Origin: CAUZIZ01 sp965222655
GTDB lineage: Bacteria > Acidobacteriota > UBA6911 > RPQK01 > JAJDTT01
Direction of reading: 5' to 3'
Assembly: GCA_965222655.1 (NCBI GenBank)
Contig: CBDCUP010000003.1
Span: 248,001-312,000, forward strand
DNA: 64,000 nt
Part shown: positions 1 through 8,305 of the stretch, one piece after another
Layout of the letters: each line of letters opens with the position of its first letter
How positions within the stretch are numbered: position 1 is the first letter of the stretch
The notes under the pieces: generated by a model
Database searches by the model: none
What the model was told of the DNA's origin: nothing
The model's input: the letters and a program-made list of their open reading frames with translations, nothing else
Made by a program: the position numbers and the translations under genes

Positions 1-609
1 CTGGAACATACCGGAGCCAAAATGGGGGATGATCACAGGAAGGTCGGGATACGCCGCAGCTAGATGGTGGAGATGGATTGGGTTGGACAACCTCAAGTCG
101 AACCGACTGGGCAGACCCAGCTTCTTCCTTACCCCCACGGTCAGAACGCCACAGTGAACGAAGACCGAAGAACCTGGGTGCGACGCCGCGGTCTCGAAGA
201 GTTGGTGGGTCGCCTCACCAGAGAGATCGTAACGGTGCATTCCCGGAAAGAGACAGGCACATCGGAGCCCGAGCTCCGAGAAAGCTCGGGAAACCCGTTC
301 CGAGATGTCGGCTTGGGTTGGGTCGACCATGAAGAAACCCACGAACCGATGAGGGTGACGTGCAATCGCGACTGCCACCGACTCTTCGTCTCCTGGAAAG
401 CTTGCGATCAGAGCCGCCCGTCCAACCTGGTTTCGATCCAGCTCCTGCTGCCAGCGATCGGCCAGCATCTCGGTGGAACCGGGATCATCCCAACCTAGGA
501 GTCCTGCAACCTCTTCCCCGCTGTTCTCGGAGTTGAGGCCCTTCTCACGGGCCAAGGCCTTCAGAAACCGGGGAGAGAAGAAATGACAATGGCAATCGTT
601 GGCGATCAT
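1..609 (-). CDS. Amidohydrolase-family protein, 3' end cut by window
   Basis: This minus-strand frame is open from the ATG at 609 to base 1, so the C-terminus lies outside the window. It encodes at least 203 residues beginning MIANDCHCHFFS, with a His-x-His metal-binding start typical of the amidohydrolase-2 superfamily (TIM-barrel metal-dependent hydrolases and decarboxylases). Later stretches resemble the family: GFFMVDP, a HPG-containing turn, FVHCGV, and IPHFGSGMF at the edge. It is the last gene of a minus-strand run after the PP2C phosphatase. The substrate cannot be read from the sequence. Confidence 0.75.
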   Translation of the reverse strand, partial: MIANDCHCHFFSPRFLKALAREKGLNSENSGEEVAGLLGWDDPGSTEMLADRWQQELDRNQVGRAALIASFPGDEESVAVAIARHPHRFVGFFMVDPTQADISERVSRAFSELGLRCACLFPGMHRYDLSGEATHQLFETAASHPGSSVFVHCGVLTVGVRKKLGLPSRFDLRLSNPIHLHHLAAAYPDLPVIIPHFGSGMFQ

Positions 610-654
610 GTGGATACCCGATAAAAAAAGAAAAACGGTTTTCGGAGTCGTTAA

Positions 655-1413
655 TCAGATCTGCACGATTTCGATGAGAATCAGGGAGATATTGTCTATG
701 CCCCCTTTCTGGTTGGCACGGCTGACAAGTTGGTCGGCCACCCAGCCAAGGAGATTCTCACTCTTGAGAACGTCATGAATCTCGTGATCGACGAGCATAT
801 CGGTCAGGCCATCGGTGCAGATCAGGAAGACGTCCCCGACTTCTAGATCCACCGGGAACACATCAGCATCAACCGGCGGCTGGAGACCCAAGGCACGGTC
901 GAGCAGATGCTTGTAAGGATGAGTTAGCATCTCATCCTTATCCAGAATGCCCGACTGAAAAAGGCGAAAGACCGGAGAGTGGTCTACCGTCAACTGCCGT
1001 AGCTCACCCTGGCGATGACGATAGATCCGGCTGTCTCCGACGTGCCCGATCCAGCCCTTCGGACTCAGGTCTGGAAACAACCACAAGGCGCTGACGGTTG
1101 TCCCCATCCCTCGATGTTGCGCATGTTCCTCCTGTTCCCGAAAGACCCTCTCGTCGGCTGTCGCAATGGCGTGCCTCAACGCCTCGGAGGAAGAGGCTGC
1201 AGAACCCTCGATCTCCTCGGCCATCACCTCCGCTGCGATGGCACTGGCGACCTCTCCGGCAGCATGTCCACCCATACCATCGCAAACTCCGAAGAGGCGA
1301 AGGTCAGGAGCCAGAATCAGAGAATCCTCGTTTCCACTACGCACTCGCCCCGGATCGGAGCGAGCCTCCTGGCGAAAGAGGAAAGAACCATTTTGTAGCA
1401 AGTCGTTGGCCAT
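655..1413 (-). CDS. PP2C-family Ser/Thr protein phosphatase
   Basis: A 252-residue protein with the full set of bacterial PP2C (PrpC/Stp1-like) motifs: SDPGRVRSGNEDS near residue 20, GVCDGMGGHAAGE near residue 42, GDSRIYR mid-protein, CTDGLTDM, and a C-terminal GGIDNISLI metal-binding segment. Length is normal for a single-domain cytosolic enzyme. Such enzymes dephosphorylate targets of Hanks-type kinases or FHA proteins using Mn/Mg. No kinase gene is adjacent. It lies just downstream of a zinc-ribbon membrane protein on the same strand, probably co-transcribed. Confidence 0.95.
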   Translation of the reverse strand: MANDLLQNGSFLFRQEARSDPGRVRSGNEDSLILAPDLRLFGVCDGMGGHAAGEVASAIAAEVMAEEIEGSAASSSEALRHAIATADERVFREQEEHAQHRGMGTTVSALWLFPDLSPKGWIGHVGDSRIYRHRQGELRQLTVDHSPVFRLFQSGILDKDEMLTHPYKHLLDRALGLQPPVDADVFPVDLEVGDVFLICTDGLTDMLVDHEIHDVLKSENLLGWVADQLVSRANQKGGIDNISLILIEIVQI

Positions 1414-1446
1414 TTTGGTAGTCCGTTAGCAGGCGACGTTGCTAGC

Positions 1447-1644
1447 TCAGAATTCGTTCAGCCCATCCAACATTCTCAAATGACATTGAACCAGACCATA
1501 GATAATCAGGATAAGTATGATCGAGGCGCCTATCTTCTTCCATAAGGGATAGGTCAGTTGCACCCCGCAGTAGGGGCAGTAAGTAGCTGGCTCTACCAAA
1601 GTGTACCTGCAACCAGGACAAATCTGAGTCGAGGATCGCCACAC
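1447..1644 (-). CDS. Small zinc-ribbon single-pass membrane protein
   Basis: 65 residues. The N-terminal half has two CxxC knuckles (CPGC and CPYC, about 15 residues apart) that form a zinc ribbon. The C-terminal half is one hydrophobic helix (IGASIILILIIYGLVQ). No known family is recognised beyond zinc-ribbon membrane protein. It sits about 33 bp upstream of the PP2C gene on the same strand. The two-part architecture and codon-like periodicity make it more likely real than spurious, but the start is uncertain. Confidence 0.65.
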   Translation of the reverse strand: MWRSSTQICPGCRYTLVEPATYCPYCGVQLTYPLWKKIGASIILILIIYGLVQCHLRMLDGLNEF

Positions 1645-1784
1645 TAGAATACTCTTCCTGGCCGGGGTGAGCTATCCGAGCACACTGGGACATCAACCGG
1701 ACCCGAAACCTATGCTACCAGAGCACCGCTGGCTCCCCAACTCTTGAGTCTACTGCTGGAGCTGTATCCCAATCCGATATCGCC

Positions 1785-1967
1785 TTAGCCCGCATTTCTC
1801 ATCGCTGGTCTACTACGTCGCCGCAATCATCCGCCCTGGCTGTGTTTCGCTCCCTGGTCCTCCTCGACGTACTGCACGAGTACGACTGCGGGGGCCTCGG
1901 TCGCAAGCCTTGCCAGGACGGCCCTTGCGGCGCCTCGCTACGACAAGCGATGAGAAATGCGGGTTAA
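1785..1967. repeat. Dispersed REP-like palindromic element, long form
   Basis: Outer inverted repeats of 21 bp (1785-1805 and 1947-1967, one mismatch) enclose about 140 bp. The core TAGCCCGCATTTCTCATCGC recurs at 45018-45083, where the same termini enclose only about 24 bp and the inner GGTCTACT and GCTACGACAAGCGA blocks are kept. The two look like long and internally deleted forms of one intergenic repeat family. A related half-site occurs at about 18214. The element fills most of the gap between the zinc-ribbon and DUF4416 genes. Confidence 0.8.
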
Positions 1968-1973
1968 GCCTCC

Positions 1974-2585
1974 TCAGGACCGCTTTGAACTAAGATAATC
2001 GGAACGTACCTCTGAAAAAAATCGAAGTGTGGGCTCGGCCCGGTAGTCGGGGTAGGTCCACGGAAGCGGCTCGGTCTGGCTGCGCCGGAAGATCAAGGTC
2101 AACTCGGAGTAGATCCCGTCCTGGAGGTGGACTCGATGGGCATAGTTCTTGACCGTGGCGAGCACCAGATGCCAAGCGGTGAGGTAACCCGGATCCAAGT
2201 TCACGGTCCGGCGCAGATCCTGGTTTTGAACGTCTCCAGTAACCTCTTTCCGAGTCAGGAACATCTGCTCCAACTCCTCGGTGAAAAGCTTGAGCTGCAC
2301 CAGGTCCGGGACCGGGCGAAGTCGGCGAAAAGTGATGAAGTATTTCCAGATAGAGGCACCCATTTCTCTTTCATAGTGACTGGTATATTCACTGAAGCTG
2401 TAGATTGCCGAATGGTGATCGATTTCACCCCACCGCTTCTCCAGGTGATCCTCTATCTCCTCCCAATAGGCGGGACTGGCGGACATGATGGCGACGAACA
2501 ACTTAGCCTGTGGAGGAGGCTTCAGACGTCGTCTGCCCGTCGCAATCGGCCCCTCTTTCCGCCTACCCTGGGAACTCATCACCAT
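1974..2585 (-). CDS. DUF4416 family protein
   Basis: 203 residues with the DUF4416 pattern: PQAKLFVAIMSASP at the start of the domain, EIDHHSAIYSFSEYTSHYEREMG in the middle region, then a segment ending NLDPGYLTAWHLVLATVKNY and HRVHLQDGIYSELTLIF. The family has no established function; it is widespread in anaerobes, Deltaproteobacteria and Acidobacteria. Before a MITE inserted at 2604-2860, this gene began only about 17 bp after the ligA stop codon on the same strand, so the two were probably one operon. Start ATG at 2585; a further in-frame ATG follows two codons later. Confidence 0.85.
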   Translation of the reverse strand: MVMSSQGRRKEGPIATGRRRLKPPPQAKLFVAIMSASPAYWEEIEDHLEKRWGEIDHHSAIYSFSEYTSHYEREMGASIWKYFITFRRLRPVPDLVQLKLFTEELEQMFLTRKEVTGDVQNQDLRRTVNLDPGYLTAWHLVLATVKNYAHRVHLQDGIYSELTLIFRRSQTEPLPWTYPDYRAEPTLRFFSEVRSDYLSSKRS

Positions 2586-2603
2586 CTCAAAGGAGGATCA
2601 CAC

Positions 2604-2860
2604 TAGATGATCGATTCCGAAATAACATGACAATTGTTGCGCCCATAAATCGAACTGAACGTATCTGGGGTGCTGGTCTGCACAGAAGAGAGGCTGGGTT
2701 CATACTCGGTCGCGCAACCCGTTGGGCAGACGGAGGTTGCGGGCGATCTCTTCGTTGGTCGTCGTCGAAGATGGCAAGGCATCGTCTTCCTCCTCCCGCC
2801 TTGACCTCGCCACGCAAGCCCCATCTGCAATTGCCATGCTATTTCGGAATCGATCATCTA
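2604..2860. mobile_element. MITE, 257 bp, copy 1 (TA target duplication)
   Basis: A non-coding element with about 32-bp terminal inverted repeats beginning GATGATCGATTCCGAAATA, flanked by TA on both sides, inside a CTAG target. An essentially identical copy in opposite orientation lies at 24951-25207. TA duplication at CTAG is the behaviour of IS630/Tc1-mariner-type transposases, so the MITE is probably mobilised by such an enzyme in trans (inference). The right end falls exactly on the ligA stop codon. The frames open across it are shadows. Confidence 0.9.
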
Positions 2861-4876
2861 GTTCGAAGAAACGATCTCCTTCAACTGGTCCTCACCAAGA
2901 ACCTCGACCCCCAGTTCCTGGGCCTTCCGCAGTTTCGACCCTGGCTCGGCGCCGACAACGACGTAGTCGGTTCGGGACGAAACCGAAGAGACCACTTTTC
3001 CTCCGTGGAGAGAGATCAGTTCGGAGGCTTCTTTTCGACTCAGCCCCGGCAGTGTCCCAGTGAGGACGAAAGTCTTTCCCGCGAGGGCTTCCGCTGTTGG
3101 AGTTGCCTCCCCATCGAGGCTCAACTGCAAACCAGCCTCCTCCAATTTTCGCACCAGGAGTCGGTTCTCGGGTACTGAGAAATGCTGCCTGACGCTGAGA
3201 GCGATCTCGGGCCCGACCCCCAGAATGCCGGCCACTTCTTCCTCTGGAGCCCCCATCAGGGCATGGATGGTTCCGAACTCTCTTGCAAGTAGGCCGGCGA
3301 TGGTCTCCCCTACATGCCGAATCCCCAGACCGAACAGGACGCGAGGAAAAGGCTGCTGCCTGCTTTGTCGGACACCCTCAAGGAGGTTCTCGATGGACTT
3401 TTCCTTGAAACCATCCAGACGGCCCAGATCATCCACACTCAACGAATAGATGTCCCCGGGGTCCAGGATGAGCTGTAGTTCCAGCAGCTTTAGAATCGTC
3501 TTCTGTCCCAACCCCCGAATATCCAGTGCTCCTCGGCTCACGAAGTGCCGCAACGACTCGAAGCGCTGGGCGGGACAATGGCGGTTGGTGCAGTAGGCCA
3601 TAGCCTCTTCGGGGTCGCGGGATACCACCGCACCACAAGCGGGACACGCTCTTGGATAGACGAACGGCTTCTCCCGTCCGCTTCGCTTCTCCCGAACGGG
3701 TCCCACGACCTGAGGAATGACGTCTCCCGCCCTCTTGACGATAACCGTATCTCCTTCCCGAATATCCTTCCTCTGGATGTCGTCCTGATTGTGAAGGGTG
3801 GCGGTTCGAATGGTGACTCCTCCAACTCGCACAGGTTCGAGTGTAGCGTAGGGATTCAAGGCCCCGGTTCGACCTACATTGATGTTGATCTTGAGCAGCC
3901 GCGTCGTGGCCAGTTGGGCAGGAAACTTATAGGCAATGGCCCAACGTGGATCGTGGCTAACAGCGCCCAGAAGCTCCTGATAGTCGAGACGATCAACCTT
4001 GATCACCACACCGTCGACTTCGTAATCGAGGGTGTCTCGTCTTTCCTGCCAATGGCCGCAGAATTCAATCACATCGTCGATACTGGCCTGTTGCTTCGAA
4101 TTGGCGTTGATCGGGAAACCCCATTTCGCCAGCTGATCCAGGGTCGCTCTCTGAGTCGGAAAAGCCATACCCTCGACGTAGCCGATGGCGTAGGCGAAGA
4201 AGGATAAGGGGCGGGTAGCAGAAGCCTTCGGATCCAGTTGTCGCAGAGCTCCGGCAGCCGCGTTTCGGGGATTCGCGAAGGGTGTTTCTCCCTGGGAAAT
4301 ACGCTGCTCGTTGATCCGCTGAAAGGCCGGGACAGGAAAGTAGGCTTCCCCGCGCACCTCTATCAGTGGAGGAGGGGATAGGTCTTCCTGAAAGCGGAGT
4401 GGGATCGAGCGTATGGTTCGAAGATTAGCCGTAATTTCCTCTCCTACCAACCCGTTTCCTCGAGTGGCACCCCTCACCAGACTTCCATTCTGGTAAGTCA
4501 GGGCCACGGCTATGCCGTCGATCTTCAGCTCGGTGACGAACTCGACGTCCTCGGTACCAAGCAGATTGCTAATCCTGCGATAGAAGGCCCTTATCTCATC
4601 CCCATCGAACGCATTGGCTAGACTGAGCATGGGGGCGTGATGCGAGACTTTCCGGAACCTCTCCTGGGGCTCGTTCCCTACCCGTTGAGTGGGAGAATCC
4701 ATTGAAGCCAGCTCCGGATACTCGAGCTCCAGCTCCACCAGTTCCCTGAAGAGCCGATCGTATTCCGAGTCACTGATTACGGGGTCGTTCAGAACCGAAT
4801 AGAGGTAGTTGTGGCGCTCGATCTCTCTCCGCAACTCAGCGCAGCGGGCGGTCGCCCAGTCGAGATCTTTTCCCAC
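2858..4876 (-). CDS. ligA: NAD+-dependent DNA ligase LigA
   Basis: 672 residues, the normal LigA length. Seen in order: N-terminal Ia domain (YDRLFRELVELE), adenylation motif ELKIDGIA with the catalytic lysine near residue 120, OB fold, a four-cysteine zinc finger (CPACG ... CTNRHC), helix-hairpin-helix repeats (FGLGIRHVGE, ILGVGPEIA), and a C-terminal BRCT domain (LAGKTFVLTGTL, TDYVVVG). It seals nicks during replication and repair. The TAG stop is formed at the junction with a MITE: the target CTAG already supplied the stop, so the reading frame was not altered. Confidence 0.98.
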   Translation of the reverse strand: MGKDLDWATARCAELRREIERHNYLYSVLNDPVISDSEYDRLFRELVELELEYPELASMDSPTQRVGNEPQERFRKVSHHAPMLSLANAFDGDEIRAFYRRISNLLGTEDVEFVTELKIDGIAVALTYQNGSLVRGATRGNGLVGEEITANLRTIRSIPLRFQEDLSPPPLIEVRGEAYFPVPAFQRINEQRISQGETPFANPRNAAAGALRQLDPKASATRPLSFFAYAIGYVEGMAFPTQRATLDQLAKWGFPINANSKQQASIDDVIEFCGHWQERRDTLDYEVDGVVIKVDRLDYQELLGAVSHDPRWAIAYKFPAQLATTRLLKININVGRTGALNPYATLEPVRVGGVTIRTATLHNQDDIQRKDIREGDTVIVKRAGDVIPQVVGPVREKRSGREKPFVYPRACPACGAVVSRDPEEAMAYCTNRHCPAQRFESLRHFVSRGALDIRGLGQKTILKLLELQLILDPGDIYSLSVDDLGRLDGFKEKSIENLLEGVRQSRQQPFPRVLFGLGIRHVGETIAGLLAREFGTIHALMGAPEEEVAGILGVGPEIALSVRQHFSVPENRLLVRKLEEAGLQLSLDGEATPTAEALAGKTFVLTGTLPGLSRKEASELISLHGGKVVSSVSSRTDYVVVGAEPGSKLRKAQELGVEVLGEDQLKEIVSSN

Positions 4877-4949
4877 AAGTCGAGGAATATAACACAGTCA
4901 GAGCACCAGTTTTTCTTGTAGATTGATTCTGTTATGATGTGCTTACTTA

Positions 4950-5168
4950 ATGGCTACTCAGATCCTATGCAAGATCCTGTTTACGGTGAGCTTCCCACCT
5001 GACCATGGGTGCTCGCACCATGTGCCCCCCATCAAGATGAGATCGCTTGCCAGCAACCAACTCGCCGACATAGAGGTGATCGAGACCATCGATCACCTAT
5101 TCGACTGTCCCAGATGTCTTGACACCTACCGCTTTATTCGAGCCTCCCACGCCCAGAAATGTACCTGA
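4950..5168 (+). CDS. Possible small zf-HC2-like zinc-finger protein
   Basis: A 72-residue frame whose second half (from an internal ATG at 5037) reads like a putative zinc-finger domain of anti-sigma type: a helix LADIEVIETIDHLF followed by H-x3-C-x2-C (HLFDCPRC) and DTYRF. A similar stand-alone domain is encoded at 52617. It is divergent from ligA. No sigma factor is adjacent. Start and reality are uncertain; the first 29 residues do not look like a domain, so 5037 may be the true start. Confidence 0.4.
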   Translation: MATQILCKILFTVSFPPDHGCSHHVPPIKMRSLASNQLADIEVIETIDHLFDCPRCLDTYRFIRASHAQKCT

Positions 5169-5184
5169 TCTGAAACGACGGTTT

Positions 5185-5243
5185 TGTAGGATGGGCACTC
5201 TTGCCCGTCGCTGTCCTAGACGGGCAAGAGTGCCCGTCCTACA
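5185..5243. repeat. Long perfect-type hairpin, intergenic repeat
   Basis: Two 25-nt arms (5185-5209 and 5219-5243) are inverted copies with one mismatch around a 9-nt loop. The arm core is GGGCACTCTTGCCCGTC. This is a dispersed-intergenic-palindrome type of sequence and could also act as a bidirectional transcription terminator. No T-tract follows on either side. Confidence 0.75.
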
Positions 5244-5400
5244 ACCGACACGGTGCTATCGATATTCGCGGCAAGACACAATCACCAAGATTTCTTTCCC
5301 GAATGGGGCCAGGCCTCGAGGAGAGAGCTGGCCAACTGCACAATCTCTTTCGTCTCCGACCTGAAGTTTCAGCCCGGAACCTGTACCCTGGTTTCGTGGA

Positions 5401-5476
5401 GTTGGAGTGGGGCCAGTTGTTTGGGGTGTCCTGTTCAGGACAATTAAGGAGGAGAGAAGCTCTGACCCCACTCCTA
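5401..5476. repeat. Nested palindromic element (REP/BIME-like)
   Basis: Outer inverted arms GGAGTGGGGCCA (5404-5415) and TGACCCCACTCC (5463-5474) enclose a perfect 16-bp palindrome TGTCCTGTTCAGGACA (5427-5442). On the minus strand the element starts with GGAGTGGGGTCAGAG, a sequence style commonly seen at REP-like elements mobilised by REP-associated tyrosine transposases. No such transposase is in the window. Together with the hairpin at 5185 it fills the 409-bp gap before the FnIII lipoprotein; nothing else was recognised there. Confidence 0.6.
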
Positions 5477-5577
5477 ACGATTCTGATGCAGTTTCTCTCT
5501 AAAAGGTTGTATTAGAGCATCAATTTTTTCAGACTCAGTTCGCGTCTTGCGAGAAATCGGAGAGCTACTTCGGAAGC

Positions 5578-6543
5578 ATGACAGGTGTTCGAGTGATTCA
5601 GCTCTGCTTTCTGGTCCTAGCCGGGTGCGCCAAGGTGGGGGATCCAGTTCCTCCGCTTTCTGAGCCACCAGTTTCAACCCGGGACCTGCAGCTGGTTCAG
5701 GTAGCGGATCGACTCCAATTTATTTTTCCGATGCCGCCAGAGAATATCGCGGCCGTACAGCTCCATGGCAAGTGCGCCGGGCCCAAGCTCTCAACTGACG
5801 AGTTGGAGCTGCTTGGAGACTTCGAACGTGAGAGTCTGGGACCCCACCCAACCTCGGGACCGTTGGTCTTCGTGGAGAACCCAGCCAAGCGCGATGAGAC
5901 CTGTCAATTCGCGCTGCGCCTGCTGGATCGGCGGGGCCGCGCCTCCGAGCTCTCCAATCGGGTCAACTCGATCCCAATTTCTCCTGCCTCCCCACCGTCG
6001 AACCTTCGCTCCGAGGTGCTCAAGGACCGGATCATTTTGCGTTGGGATAGGCCCTCGACCAACATTGACGGTTCGGCCCCGGCGAACGTCGCGGGATATT
6101 TCTTGAATTCAAAGCACCGACTTTCCACCGAGCGTTTCGATGATCTGGAGATCGAATTCGGCCAGAACAAGACTTACTGGATCCAAGCGGTTAGCCGGAA
6201 CCAGGACCCTTTGATTCTCAGTTCTATCGGAGATACCTTGACAGTGTCACCGAGAGATACCTTTCCCCCACAGGTTCCTCAAAATGTAACGGCGGTCTAT
6301 TGGAAAGGGAAGGTTCAGATTCTGTGGGACCGCGGCAGAGATTCGGATCTGGACAGTTACATCGTATACAAGGGGACCAGTCCCGAATCCTTGAAAAGGT
6401 TATCTCGCCGAGTCTCCATCACCCGGTATACAGATGTCGAGGTCAGTGTCGGCTTGACCTACTACTATCGGGTTGCGACTCTGGACACATCCGGGAATGA
6501 AAGTCCACAATCGGCTTCCGTACCCGTGATGATCACCGACTGA
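5578..6543 (+). CDS. Lipoprotein with fibronectin type III-like domains
   Basis: 321 residues. A lipoprotein signal peptide with lipobox LAGC (Cys near residue 17) points to a membrane-anchored periplasmic or surface protein. Two beta-sandwich repeats follow: the second, from about residue 225, is a clear FnIII module (PPQVPQNVTAVYWKGKVQILW, DSDLDSYIVYKG, YTDVEVSVGLTYYYRVATLDTSGNES). The first (about residues 130-220) is more divergent. No catalytic domain is visible. It precedes the carboxylase operon but has no obvious functional link to it. Confidence 0.85.
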   Translation: MTGVRVIQLCFLVLAGCAKVGDPVPPLSEPPVSTRDLQLVQVADRLQFIFPMPPENIAAVQLHGKCAGPKLSTDELELLGDFERESLGPHPTSGPLVFVENPAKRDETCQFALRLLDRRGRASELSNRVNSIPISPASPPSNLRSEVLKDRIILRWDRPSTNIDGSAPANVAGYFLNSKHRLSTERFDDLEIEFGQNKTYWIQAVSRNQDPLILSSIGDTLTVSPRDTFPPQVPQNVTAVYWKGKVQILWDRGRDSDLDSYIVYKGTSPESLKRLSRRVSITRYTDVEVSVGLTYYYRVATLDTSGNESPQSASVPVMITD

Positions 6544-6655
6544 TGATGGTAGGTGGCTTGGAGGACCAAGATCCAGGCGAAGGTTCGATAAAGAAGACTG
6601 CAGCCCGGGGACCAAAGCCCTAAATCCTACCGCAGGCTCGAGGAGAGTGGGTGCC

Positions 6656-8203
6656 ATGGATTCACTGAAGCAATTGGAAGAACTGAAACGAAGGCACCGG
6701 GAAGCCGAGGCGGCAGGCGGTGAAGAACGCATCAAGCGTCAGCACGAAGCAGGAAAGCTCACGGCGCGGGAGCGCATCTGTTTCTTGCTGGATGAAGGCA
6801 CGTTCGAAGAATTGGACAAGTTCGTCGTCCATCGCTGTACCGACTTAGGGATGGATCAAAGGAAGATTCCCGGCGATGGGGTGCTCACAGGATACGGCAA
6901 GATTGACGGTCGACTGGTCTACGTCTTCGCTCAAGATTTCACGGTTTTCGGAGGCAGTCTCTCCGAAACCTACGCCGCCAAAATCTGCAAGATCATGGAT
7001 CTGGCGATGAAGATGGGAGCCCCGGTCATTGGTCTCAACGACAGTGGCGGAGCTCGCATCCAGGAGGGTGTGGTGAGCCTTGCGGGCTACGCCGACATCT
7101 TCCTGCGCAACACGCTCGCCAGCGGAGTCATCCCTCAGATCTCGGCGATCTTGGGTCCTTGCGCCGGCGGAGCCGTCTATTCGCCCGCGATTACCGACTT
7201 CATCTTCATGGTCCATGGTTCCAGCTACATGTTCATAACAGGTCCAGAAGTCATCAAGACCGTCACCCAGGAGCAGGTGGACAAATCGGAACTCGGAGGG
7301 GCGACCACTCACAGCAGCATCAGCGGCGTGGCACACTTTGCAGCTGGCACAGAAAAGGAGTGTCTTGCCCGAATCCGGGAACTGCTCTCCTTCCTCCCCT
7401 CGAGCAACATGGAGGACCCACCGCGCGGCGAGCCCGACACTTCGGAGACGGTTGATCCTGGTTTGAACCAGCTCATCCCTTCGGAACCAGACAAATCCTA
7501 CGACATGAAGGAGCTGATCCAGGCAGTCGTTGACCACCAGTATTTTTTCGAAGTGCATGCTCACTTTGCACAGAATCTGGTTGTCGGCTTTGCCCGTCTC
7601 GCTGGGATGTCGGTTGGAATCGTGGGGAATCAGCCTGCGGTCCTGGCGGGAACTCTGGATATCGACTCTTCCGTCAAGGGCGCTCGTTTCGTCCGATTCT
7701 GTGATGCCTTCAACATCCCTCTAATCGTCTTCGAGGATGTCCCAGGATTCCTGCCTGGTGTCAACCAGGAGCACGGTGGAATCATCAGACACGGGGCAAA
7801 GCTCCTTTATGCTTTCGCTGAAGCCACGGTTCCCAAGATCACTGTAATCACACGGAAAGCATACGGGGGAGCCTATTGTGTAATGGCCTCAAAACACATC
7901 CGAGCCGACCTGAACTTCGCCTACCCCACAGCCGAAATCGCCGTGATGGGCCCGGAAGCGGCGGTAGAGATCCTCTACCGCAACGAACTGAAATCTCACC
8001 CAGATTCCGCCGAATTCAAGACCCAGAAGGTGGAAGAGTTCCGGTTGAAGTTCGCCAACCCCTATGCGGCCACAGAGCGGGGCTATATCGACGAAGTTAT
8101 CGAGCCGAAGGACACCCGAAAAAAGCTGATCCGGGCACTGGAGATGACCTCTAACAAGCGCGACTCGAATCCTCCCAAGAAGCACGGAAACATACCCTTG
8201 TGA
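6656..8203 (+). CDS. Acyl-CoA (propionyl/methylmalonyl-CoA) carboxylase, carboxyltransferase subunit
   Basis: 515 residues from the ATG at 6656, which has GAGGAGAG at a proper distance; a GTG at 6647 would have none. It contains both crotonase-type carboxyltransferase halves: TVFGGSLSE, LNDSGGARIQEGV, GPCAGGAVYSPA, then DVPGFLPGVNQEHGGIIRHGAK and KAYGGAYCVM. This is the PccB/MmdA family, which transfers carboxyl from carboxybiotin to propionyl-CoA (or a related acyl-CoA). It leads a three-gene operon with the biotin carboxylase and biotin carrier. Acyl specificity cannot be read here; the layout favours a propionyl-CoA carboxylase. Confidence 0.95.
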   Translation: MDSLKQLEELKRRHREAEAAGGEERIKRQHEAGKLTARERICFLLDEGTFEELDKFVVHRCTDLGMDQRKIPGDGVLTGYGKIDGRLVYVFAQDFTVFGGSLSETYAAKICKIMDLAMKMGAPVIGLNDSGGARIQEGVVSLAGYADIFLRNTLASGVIPQISAILGPCAGGAVYSPAITDFIFMVHGSSYMFITGPEVIKTVTQEQVDKSELGGATTHSSISGVAHFAAGTEKECLARIRELLSFLPSSNMEDPPRGEPDTSETVDPGLNQLIPSEPDKSYDMKELIQAVVDHQYFFEVHAHFAQNLVVGFARLAGMSVGIVGNQPAVLAGTLDIDSSVKGARFVRFCDAFNIPLIVFEDVPGFLPGVNQEHGGIIRHGAKLLYAFAEATVPKITVITRKAYGGAYCVMASKHIRADLNFAYPTAEIAVMGPEAAVEILYRNELKSHPDSAEFKTQKVEEFRLKFANPYAATERGYIDEVIEPKDTRKKLIRALEMTSNKRDSNPPKKHGNIPL

Positions 8204-8253
8204 GCCCGGACCAGGCAGACCTCTTCAAATCATCGCAATTTCACCCTATCTTG

Positions 8254-8286
8254 CGACCTGCAACCTGTAACCTGTAACCTGTAACT
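8254..8286. repeat. Heptanucleotide tandem repeat (AACCTGT)n
   Basis: About four head-to-tail degenerate copies of AACCTGT lie between the carboxyltransferase and biotin carboxylase genes. Similar 7-bp arrays with other units occur at 12004, 14357 and 54180, always between genes. They resemble the short tandem heptanucleotide repeats known in cyanobacteria and other phyla. No function can be assigned. Confidence 0.7.
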
Positions 8287-8305
8287 TTTCCGAGAGCAGC
8301 CCGGC

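Noticed and set aside
2603..2857. 84-residue frame repeated at 24954-25208
   Set aside because: The repeat is due to the MITE itself; the frame spans the element and has no protein features.
5201..5515. 104-codon plus-strand frame after the hairpin repeat
   Set aside because: It runs through two palindromic repeats and has no recognisable domain.
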